A DNA stretch of 16,750 nt from JANNWF01 sp052390415. Its GTDB lineage: Bacteria; Pseudomonadota; Gammaproteobacteria; Xanthomonadales; Xanthomonadaceae. The position numbers and the translations under genes were made by a program. Every line of letters begins with the position of its first letter. The stretch's first letter is position 1. Location of the stretch: contig JBQTGY010000075.1 of NCBI GenBank assembly GCA_052390415.1, forward strand, positions 1-16,750, in the 5' to 3' direction. This document shows, one piece after another, positions 7,714 to 14,800 of the stretch. Below the pieces are notes generated by a model. That model was not told where the DNA came from, did no database searches, and saw only the letters and a program-made list of their open reading frames with translations.

Positions 7714-8991
7714 TCAAGCCGATTCGACAAGCTTGCGCATCGGATTGTTCGGATGCGTGGTCCAGTCGCCGAATTGGCTGCCGTCGTCAACGCGCTCCAT
7801 CGTGATGCAGCCATCTACCGGGCAGACATGCATGCACAGGTTGCAGCCCACACATTCCGCGTCGACGACCTCGAAGAAACGCATGCCGTCTTTCAGCGGT
7901 GTGATGGCTTGGTGCGCGGTGTCTTCGCAGGCGATGTGGCACAGCCCGCACTTGATGCACTTGTCCTGATTGATGCGCGCCTTGATGTCGTACTTCAGAT
8001 TGAGGAACTGCCAGTCGGTGACGTTGGGCACCGCCTTGCCGACGAAGTGATCAAGCGTCGCGTAGCCTTTGCTGTCCATCCAGTTCGACAGCCCTGCAAT
8101 CATGTCGTCGACGATCCGAAAGCCGTAGTGCATGGCGGCGGTGCAGACCTGCACCGAGCCGCAGCCCAGGGCCATGAACTCGGCGGCGTCGCGCCAGCTG
8201 CCGATGCCGCCGATGCCCGAGATGGGTCTCCGGTAGGTTTCCTTGTCGCGGGCGATCTCCGACACCATGCTTAGCGCGATCGGCCGTACCGCCGGTCCGC
8301 AATAGCCGCCGTGCGTGCCCTTGCCATCAACCGTTGGCGTGGGTGCCATCAGATCCAGATCGACCGTGGTGATCGAGTTGATCGTGTTGATGAGTGAAAC
8401 CGCATCCGCGCCGCCACGAAACGCCGCGCGCGCGGTGGCGCGGATGTCGGTGATGTTGGGTGTGAGCTTGACGATGCACGGCAGACGCGAATGCTGCTTG
8501 ACCCAGCGCGCCACCATCTCGACGTATTCGGGCACTTGGCCCACGGCCGAGCCCATGCCGCGCTCGCTCATGCCATGCGGGCAGCCGAAGTTCAGCTCCA
8601 CCGCATCGCAGCCGGTGTCTTCCACCTGGACCAGAATTGACCGCCAACTCTCCTCATCACAAGGCACCATCAGCGACACGATCATGGCGCGGTCCGGCCA
8701 GTCGCGTTTGACCTGACGAATCTCGGCCAGATTCACCGCCAGCGGGCGATCCGTAATCAATTCGATGTTGTTCAAGCCGGCGATACGCTGGCCGTTCAAC
8801 TTCACCGCGCCATAGCGCGAGCTGACGTTGACCACCGGCGGATCATTGCCCAGCGTCTTCCACACCACGCCGCCCCAACCGGCCTCAAAGGCGCGATTGA
8901 CGTTGTAAGCCTTGTCGGTCGGCGGCGCCGACGCCAGCCAGAAGGGATTGGGAGATTGGATGCCGACAAAATTGCAATGCAGATTGGCCAT
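7714..8991 (-). CDS. preA: NAD-dependent dihydropyrimidine dehydrogenase subunit PreA
   Basis: The FMN-binding catalytic subunit of bacterial dihydropyrimidine dehydrogenase, which with PreT interconverts uracil/thymine and their 5,6-dihydro forms in the cytoplasm. It matches the C-terminal half of mammalian DPD. The ATG at 8991 gives 425 residues; a GTG at 9003 would add four. Visible features: LASAPPTDKAYN and GWGGVVWKT near the N-terminus of the DHOD-type barrel; the active-site stretch NFGCPHGMSERGMG (134-147); KLTPNITD (175-182); FMN phosphate region ISGIGGIGSW (257-266). Two C-terminal 4Fe-4S ferredoxin clusters use Cys345/348/351/355 and Cys380/383/386/390. By my recollection of the mammalian alignment, the general-acid Cys position falls on Val150 here (SAVGQ); other bacterial PreA proteins seem to have Val there too. 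The upstream ribosome site is weak, perhaps because the inserted element ends only 19 bp before the start. Confidence 0.95.
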   Translation of the reverse strand: MANLHCNFVGIQSPNPFWLASAPPTDKAYNVNRAFEAGWGGVVWKTLGNDPPVVNVSSRYGAVKLNGQRIAGLNNIELITDRPLAVNLAEIRQVKRDWPDRAMIVSLMVPCDEESWRSILVQVEDTGCDAVELNFGCPHGMSERGMGSAVGQVPEYVEMVARWVKQHSRLPCIVKLTPNITDIRATARAAFRGGADAVSLINTINSITTVDLDLMAPTPTVDGKGTHGGYCGPAVRPIALSMVSEIARDKETYRRPISGIGGIGSWRDAAEFMALGCGSVQVCTAAMHYGFRIVDDMIAGLSNWMDSKGYATLDHFVGKAVPNVTDWQFLNLKYDIKARINQDKCIKCGLCHIACEDTAHQAITPLKDGMRFFEVVDAECVGCNLCMHVCPVDGCITMERVDDGSQFGDWTTHPNNPMRKLVESA

Positions 8992-9010
8992 GGTGTGATT
9001 CACTCAGTGC

Positions 9011-9061
9011 AGAGCGTTCAACGCGGAGGCGCAGAGGAGCGCGGAGGAACGCAGAGAAAAG
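9011..9061 (+). repeat. Left inverted arm of the GxxExxY cassette
   Basis: This arm reads AGAGCGTTCAACGCGGAGG and then GCAGAG-type units to AACGCAGAGAAAAG. It lies between the GxxExxY stop and the preA start. Its first 20 bases from TTCAA equal the perfect arms of the miniature element at 7572-7591. Confidence 0.85.
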
Positions 9062-9122
9062 CCAAGTCGAAATGGTCGACGCCATTCGAAGTCAAGGTAA
9101 AGCGGGTTAGCTCGAGAATCCT

Positions 9123-9545
9123 TCATAAGTTATTTGCAATGCGTTTGATGCCTGCCTTGAGGGGTATGGCATGAAAGTTGATGAGTAGACCCAATCGTTT
9201 GGCAGCCAAACGGAGGTAGGTCAGGAGTTGCGCATGATGGACTGGCAGCAGGGCCTCAACTGCCTTCAGCTCAACCACCACGCGGTCTTCGACGATCAAA
9301 TCGATCCGGAAAGCGCTGGCAAGCTCCTGCCCCTCGTAGTGCGCGGTGAGCGCCTGCTGACTCTGAAATGCAAGCCCCTGCAGACCCAACTCGACGGCAA
9401 GCGCCATTTCGTAGGCGGACTCGACCAAGCCGGGCCCAAGGCAACGCGAGACCTCAATCGACGCGCCAATGATCCTGGTCGCAACCTGGTTCTCGATTGA
9501 CTCGTCGACACCCACCGTCTCAATTCCCACGTGGCCAAGTTTCAC
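9123..9545 (-). CDS. GxxExxY family protein (PD-(D/E)XK-like fold)
   Basis: A 140-residue cytoplasmic protein with no signal peptide or membrane segment. The family-naming motif is G39-LV-E42-SA-Y45 in LGPGLVESAYE. The C-terminal half has a nuclease-like core: FRIDLIVEDRVVVELKAVEAL, with Asp82, Glu92 and Lys94 placed as in PD-(D/E)XK enzymes, then HHAQLLTYLRLAAKRLGLLINF (103-124), also typical of the family. The biochemical role of the family is not established to my knowledge; nuclease activity is only suggested by the fold. The GTG at 9545 is chosen because GGGAGAA, a good ribosome site, lies about six bases upstream. It is co-directional with preT (134-bp gap) and preA (131-bp gap), but those gaps are mostly inverted arms, so it looks like a passenger or the driver of an inserted element rather than a pyrimidine gene. 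Confidence 0.88.
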   Translation of the reverse strand: MKLGHVGIETVGVDESIENQVATRIIGASIEVSRCLGPGLVESAYEMALAVELGLQGLAFQSQQALTAHYEGQELASAFRIDLIVEDRVVVELKAVEALLPVHHAQLLTYLRLAAKRLGLLINFHAIPLKAGIKRIANNL

Positions 9546-9602
9546 CCGGTTCTCCCGAACGCCCAGACATGCCGAACTTCCGCTTCACTCGCTCCCTTGC
9601 TC

Positions 9603-9650
9603 TTCTCCGCGTTCCTCTGCGTTTCTCTGCGCCTCCGCGCTGAAAGCTCT
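9603..9650 (-). repeat. Right inverted arm of the GxxExxY cassette
   Basis: Read on the minus strand it starts AGAGCTTTCAGCGCGGAGG, then AACGCAGAGGAACGCGGAGAA. It lies between the preT stop and the GxxExxY start and mirrors the left arm at 37 of 42 positions from TTCA inward. Confidence 0.85.
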
Positions 9651-9679
9651 TGATCTCTCACAATCGTCAAACGTGTCGA

Positions 9680-11035
9680 TCAAGCCGCCGACAAAAAGCG
9701 ATGGATTGAAGCCGCCGCGCGTTTGCCGTCTTCCACGGCTTGCACGGTCAGATCCATGTGCCCTAGCACGCAGTCACCACCGGCCCACACGCCGGCCAGC
9801 GAGGTTCGATATTCCTCGTCGACACTGATGCGGCCATCGCGCAGATGCAGGCTTGGACCATCGCCGGTATTCAAATCCGATGGGTCGAGTGCCTGCCCGA
9901 TTGCCTTGAGCACACTGTCGGCGGGCAGGCTGAAATACTCGCCGCTGTTCTTCAATCGCCCCGCCGCGTCGGCGTAGGTGTATTCGAATTCGATGGCGGT
10001 CAGTTGGCCGTCGTCATCCAGCAGTCGATGTGGCTTTGCCCAATGAATCACGTTCACGCCTTCGGCTTTCGCAAACTCCTGCTCATCGACGGTAGCGGTC
10101 ATTGTCTCCGGCCCGCGGCGATACACCAGGCTCACCTGTTCGGCACCCATACGCTTGCTTTGCACGGCTGCATCCACCGCCGTATTGCCACCGCCGATCA
10201 CCACCACCCGGCGACCGATTGCCAGCCGTGACAAGTCATTGCACTGACGCAACTCGGCGATGAAATCCACCGCATTGCGCACGCCATCCAGACTGTCACC
10301 ATCCACGCTCAACGCATTCACCGCGCCCAAACCCAAGCCCAGAAACACCGCGTCGTAATCCGCACTCAACTGCGCCAACGACAACTGGCTGCCCAGCGCC
10401 TGTTCAAAATGCAACGTGATGCCGCCAATGCCGAGCAGCCACTCAATCTCGACCTGCGCGAAATCCGGCACTTTGTAAGCAGCGATGCCGTACTCGTTAA
10501 GCCCGCCGGGCTTGCTGCGCGCGTCGAACACATCAATCTGATGACCTTCGCGCGCCAGATGATGCGCGCACGCCAAACCCGCTGGCCCCGCGCCCACGAT
10601 CGCCACCCGCTTGCCAGATTCAGACTTGCGCGCGAACAGTTGCGCGCCGTCGCGATACACCCAATCAGTGGCATAACGCTGCAACGCGCCGATCTGGATC
10701 GCCGTGTCGCCCTCCTTGTTGCGCACGCAGTCGCCCTCGCACAACACCTCGGTCGGACACACCCGCGAGCAACTGCCACCCAGAATATTGGCCGACAAGA
10801 TCAGCTCCGCCGCGCCGCGCTGGTCCTCGGTCGATATGCGTCGGATGAAGCGCGGAATATCGATGCCGGTGGGGCAGGCCTTGATGCACGGCGCGTCGTA
10901 ACAAAAGAAACAGCGATTGGCCTCCACCAAGGCGGCTTGCCGCAACAACGGCGGCGCCACATCAGCAAAGTTGTGCGCCAGCTGTTCCGGCGTCAAGCGG
11001 CCAGCCGCGATGTCTGCAATCGGCAAACGGGTCAT
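9680..11035 (-). CDS. preT: NAD-dependent dihydropyrimidine dehydrogenase subunit PreT
   Basis: The electron-transfer subunit that passes electrons between NAD(H) and PreA through FAD and Fe-S clusters; it corresponds to the N-terminal half of mammalian DPD and to glutamate synthase small-subunit-like flavoproteins. At 451 residues it is slightly longer than E. coli PreT as I remember it (about 412). Cys42/45/50/54 (RCFFCYDAPCIKACP) and Cys89/93/99/103 (SCSRVCPTEVLCEGDC) are the Fe-S ligands. VAIVGAGPAGLAC (144-156) is the FAD dinucleotide fold, VVVIGGGNTAVDAA (277-290) the NAD(P)H fold, and GVWAGGDCV (415-423) the late flavin-binding motif. The ATG at 11035 has a near-perfect ribosome site, AAGGAG, five bases upstream. 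It is the first gene of the operon, and a dyad at 11108-11129 lies about 73 bp upstream. The downstream GxxExxY cassette separates it from its partner preA. Confidence 0.95.
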   Translation of the reverse strand: MTRLPIADIAAGRLTPEQLAHNFADVAPPLLRQAALVEANRCFFCYDAPCIKACPTGIDIPRFIRRISTEDQRGAAELILSANILGGSCSRVCPTEVLCEGDCVRNKEGDTAIQIGALQRYATDWVYRDGAQLFARKSESGKRVAIVGAGPAGLACAHHLAREGHQIDVFDARSKPGGLNEYGIAAYKVPDFAQVEIEWLLGIGGITLHFEQALGSQLSLAQLSADYDAVFLGLGLGAVNALSVDGDSLDGVRNAVDFIAELRQCNDLSRLAIGRRVVVIGGGNTAVDAAVQSKRMGAEQVSLVYRRGPETMTATVDEQEFAKAEGVNVIHWAKPHRLLDDDGQLTAIEFEYTYADAAGRLKNSGEYFSLPADSVLKAIGQALDPSDLNTGDGPSLHLRDGRISVDEEYRTSLAGVWAGGDCVLGHMDLTVQAVEDGKRAAASIHRFLSAA

Positions 11036-11107
11036 GCGGTCTCCTTGAATAAGTCGATGCCAACGGCTTGCGCAGGTGGCCGAAACGCGTCCCCCCAGGC
11101 ACGCGCC

Positions 11108-11129
11108 GCGATAACCCTAAAGTTACCGC
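11108..11129. promoter_or_regulatory. Candidate operator upstream of preT
   Basis: GCGATAAC (11108-11115) and GTTACCGC (11122-11129) are inverted copies matching at 7 of 8 positions, around a 6-base AT-rich centre. The dyad lies about 73 bp before the preT ATG, where a dimeric repressor or activator of the operon could bind. No specific regulator family is assigned, and no regulator gene is in the window. Confidence 0.4.
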
Positions 11130-11307
11130 AAAGGAGGCTGCTGCATCGCAATGAATCGCGATTGAAAGTTGCGGCTCGGCATCACGAGGTGCGGATGTGG
11201 CCAGTCAGGTGCCAACATCTTGGAGATCAACGCATTCGAGCTCTGTGGCTCTTCGCGAGTTGGGTGACTGCGACACAAGCTCCTCGCTGAGGGCCTTGGT
11301 TCGAGGT

Positions 11308-11350
11308 TGTAGGAATCTTCCTACACCAAACACCGGAATCGTCTGATTCC
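11308..11350. promoter_or_regulatory. Two adjacent palindromes in the divergent region
   Basis: TGTAGGAATCTTCCTACA (11308-11325) is a perfect 8-bp inverted repeat with a 2-base centre. Ten bases later, GGAATC (11335-11340) and GATTCC (11345-11350) form a second dyad with a 4-base centre. The centres are 26 bp apart and both contain GGAATC, so they may be paired sites for one protein. The spacing to either flanking gene (more than 250 bp) leaves the target unclear. Confidence 0.4.
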
Positions 11351-11776
11351 CGCCGCGTGCGCGTCACCTCACCATCTGCCCAGCCAAGCACAAACCACAC
11401 GAGGCGAGGACAAGAAAAGTGCAAGGGATGGTGTGTGCGCACCAGACCTTGCGCTTGATGGCAGTTCTCGCCGATCACGGGATTGGATAGAGCCGACAGT
11501 CCCCAAGGAAAGCGCAGGGACTATCGCCATGCTGCGAGCGCTTGCCAATCAGGGTGCGACATCTGACCTCGTGGTGACACTTACAGGTCAGTCATGACAT
11601 TCAGACGGACCGAGATGCGCATATTTTCAACTCAACCTGGCGGTGGTGGCGGCGCTGGAAGGCTGGCCAAAGCGGTTGTCATTGCCGGCAATTCGCCGGT
11701 CGCGTCGCATTGCCGGCGAGACTCAAGCCATCCAGCTTTCACGATGGCCGCGCGGGTCAAACCCAGCCTGCAGTGC

Positions 11777-11804
11777 TTGACCTCAACGTTTAAGCAGGTA
11801 GACT
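11777..11804 (+). promoter_or_regulatory. Candidate sigma70 promoter of the adhesin gene
   Basis: TTGACC (11777-11782, five of six to the -35 consensus) and TAGACT (11799-11804, four of six to the -10) are separated by 16 bp. A start near 11811 would give a leader of about 70 nt before the ATG at 11881. Confidence 0.45.
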
Positions 11805-11850
11805 GCGCGGCCTCGCGCGCTGGCACTCGGCCCCGCGACTCTGGCGCAAC

Positions 11851-11866
11851 GGATGCGCTCGCATCC
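11851..11866 (+). promoter_or_regulatory. Leader hairpin next to the adhesin ribosome site
   Basis: GGATGCG (11851-11857) and CGCATCC (11860-11866) pair perfectly around two bases (as RNA more likely a 6-bp stem with a GCUC loop). It ends three bases before AAGG (11870-11873), the probable ribosome site, and 14 bases before the ATG. It could influence translation initiation. Confidence 0.35.
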
Positions 11867-11880
11867 TTCAAGGCCTTTTC

Positions 11881-14800
11881 ATGACCCGTTCAATTCGACG
11901 TGCCCAGTGGGCGCGTTTCGCTGCCTGCTTTTTTTCGCTTTCCAGCAGCTTGGCGTATGCAAGCGGCAACTGCACCGGTCTCGGCCAAGCGCAAGACTTC
12001 AATGCGCTGGTGTTCGGCAACTTCTCCGCCCAGTCGTCCGACGTGGAAGGGCGGATCGCGGTTGGCGGCAACCTGTCGATCAACCACTACAGTCTGGCGG
12101 ACAAGTTGACCGCCGCGAATGCGGGAACGTCGGTGCTGGTGGGCGGCAACTTCAGCTTTCCGTCGGGCCGCATCTATTTCGGGAACACCTTGGTCGCCGG
12201 TTCCGCAGGTGCCGTGGGTGCGCCGGTTCGCAATGGGCTGAGCGCCGCGCAAAGCATCCGCGATGGGGTGACGTTGCCAATCGATTTTGTTGCCGAAAAA
12301 TCGCGACAGCTTGCCTTGAGCGCGACCTTGGCAGCGTTGCCCGCCAACGGCACCTATGTCTCGCAGTGGGGTGGATTGACCCTCACTGGCGCGCCTGATG
12401 CCGCCCTGCAAGTGTTCGATCTGCCCGGTCAATTGGTGTTGGACGCGCACACCTTCGCGGTGCAGGGCATTCCTGCCGGCGCCACCGTCATCTTCAATGT
12501 ACGCGGCAGCGCGACCGGCCTCACCAACATGAGCCTCGAATCGCTTGCCTCCATCCGCCGGCGCGTGCTGTTCAACTTCCCCGATGCCACCACGTTGACG
12601 TTGGCCGGCATCAGCGTCGAGGGCAGCGTGTTGGCACCCAAGGCGGTGATCGAGAATCCACAAGGCGTGATCAAAGGTCAGCTGATCGCACAATCGTGGA
12701 ACGGCATGATGCAGCTCAATCACGAGCCATTTGAGGGCTGCCTGTCAGCCGCTTCCAGCAATCCTCCGCCGACGATCACCAGCACGCCCGAGCTGTTCGC
12801 GACCATCGGCCGCCAGTACCGCTACAACGTGACCGCCGTTGATGCGGAGGCCGAGATCATTCGCTACGGCTTGGTCAGCGGTCCCACTGGCGCTGCCATC
12901 GATGCCGTCTCCGGTCTGCTCACATGGACCGCCGTTGCAGCCAATCTCGGCACTCACGCCGTCACAGTCAGCGCGACCGACTCTGCGGGTGGCAGCGTCC
13001 AGCAGACGTTTACGCTGCGTGTCGTGCAAGGCTTCTGTCCGATCTATCCCATCGCACTGCCCAGCAGCGTGATGGATGGCAAGCTGCCCGGTGCAGTGAT
13101 CACGCAGATGCCGCGCGGCACCGGCCCTGGCAACTTCGGATTCCTGACATGGGCTGGCAGTAACAGCGCGCCCACCTTGGCGACCAGCTTGTTGCCGCCC
13201 GGTGACAGTTACACCTACACGAATCCCGATGCGCCCACGGATCGTGTTCTCAACATTGCGGATTGGGCGCAAGGCGCGCCGGGTTCGATGAATGCCGCTG
13301 ACGTGCGCAGTGCATTGGATGCATTGAAGGCCCGCGACATCATCCTGCCGGTGTGGAACAGCCAGCGTGGCCAAGGCAGCAATCTCGACTATCGCGTGCA
13401 GCGCTTTGCCAGCGTGCGTCTCAGCAATTATTCGCTGACCGGCAATGGTTGGCTGAGCTTTACCTACAAGGGCGAAGCGCGTTGTTACAACGCCGCACCG
13501 ATCGCTTCAGCGCAGACGTTAGTCGTCGATGAGGATGCCTCGCTGCCGATCACCTTGTCGGCGACGGATGCCGAAGGCGATGCGCTGATCTGGACAGTCA
13601 CCGCCGTTCCCACGCATGGCGTGCTCAGCGGCACCGCGCCGGCCCTCAGTTACACGCCGGCTGCGAATTTCAACGGCAGCGACACGCTGAGCTTCCGCGT
13701 CAACGATGGTCACGAGGATTCGCTGCCCGCGACCATCAGCATCACTGTTCGGCCGATCAACGACGCACCCAGCGCGAGCGCGCAGAGCGTGACCACGGCG
13801 GAAGACAGCGCCGTCCAGATCACGCTGGTGGGCAGCGACATCGACACCGCGACGCTTGCGTTTGCCGTGGTCGATCCGCCCAGTCACGGCACGTTGTCGG
13901 GTAGCGGTGTCACGCGCACCTACACGCCTGACGCCAACTACCACGGCCCGGATCAGTTCACCTTTCGCGCCAACGATGGTGCACTCGACTCGACGGCGGC
14001 CGTCGTCAGCCTCACGGTGACACCGGTCAATGACGCGCCCAGCGCAATCGCGCAGACAGTGACGACGGCGGAAGACAGCAGCGTCGCAATCACGCTGGTC
14101 GGCAGCGATGTCGAGCATGCGACGCTGACGTTTACAGTCATCGATCCGCCCAGCCACGGCACGCTGACCGGCAACGGCGCGAGCGTGAGCTATACGCCGA
14201 GCCCTGATTACGTTGGCCCGGATCAGTTCACCTTTCGCGCCAACGATGGCGCGCTCAACTCAACTGCAGCCGCGGTCAGCCTCACAGTGACGCCGGTCAA
14301 TGACGCGCCGAATGCGAGTGCTCAAGCGGTGACCACAGCGGAAGACAGCAGTGTCGCGATCACGCTGGTCGGCAGCGATGTCGACAACACGACGCTGACG
14401 TTTACGGTCATTGATCTGCCTGACCATGGCACGTTGACCGGCACCGGTGCCACGCTCAGTTATGTGCCCGATCCGAATTACCACGGGCCAGACCAGTTCA
14501 CCTTCAAAGCCAACGACGGCGCGCTCGACTCCGCGCGTGCAAGCGTCAGCCTCACCATCACCGCGGTCAACGACGCCCCCACCGCGAATGCGCAGTCGCT
14601 GCAAACTGAGCAAGCCGTGCCATTGCCGATCACCTTGACCGGTAGTGATACCGAGGGCGACGCACTGACCTTTGTCGTGACCACGCCGCCGACCCGCGGC
14701 ACGCTCAGCGGTAGCGCGCCCAATTTCATCTACACAGCCAACGCTGGGGCCGAGGGCACCGACAGCCTGAGCTTTGTGGCCAATGATGGCGGCCTGAGCT

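Larger units (their letters stand above)
9011..9650. mobile_element. Inverted-repeat cassette carrying a GxxExxY gene, inserted between preT and preA
   Basis: The left arm (9011-9061) and right arm (9603-9650) are inverted copies of one sequence. Over the 42 bp from TTCA inward, 37 positions match, and all five differences are transitions. Both arms begin AGAGC-N-TTCA(A/G)CGCGGAGGCGCAGAG and continue with degenerate CGCAGAGRAA units. The only gene between them is the GxxExxY gene (9123-9545). Removing 9011-9650 would leave a preT-preA spacer of 48 bp (19 + 29), as expected of a tight two-subunit operon. No transposase or integrase is present, and no clear target duplication is visible. Interpretation as a mobile cassette is inference from symmetry, from the second copy at 7565-7709, and from operon disruption. 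Confidence 0.65.
11036..11880. other. Gene-free divergent intergenic region (845 bp)
   Basis: No convincing gene is seen. The short open frames here have no homology I recognise, no good ribosome sites and unusual composition. The stretch holds the preT ribosome site, three dyads (11108-11129, 11308-11325, 11335-11350), a 10-bp direct repeat CATTGCCGGC at 11680 and 11708, and a candidate sigma70 promoter plus leader hairpin for the downstream adhesin gene. It must contain promoters for both divergent transcripts. I see no tRNA or recognised riboswitch. Confidence 0.6.

Noticed and set aside
8996..9660. Possible target duplication (TGATTCACTCA on the left, TGATCTCTCA on the right) around the GxxExxY cassette
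   Set aside because: The match is imperfect and needs a gap, and it does not abut both arm ends at equal distance, so chance similarity is likely.
11227..11478. A minus-strand 83-codon frame in the 845-bp intergenic region
   Set aside because: There is no ribosome site or family resemblance, and it runs through both palindromes.
11594..11884. A 96-codon plus-strand open frame just upstream of the adhesin
   Set aside because: It overlaps the adhesin start, spans the likely promoter, and its product is low-complexity with no recognisable domain.
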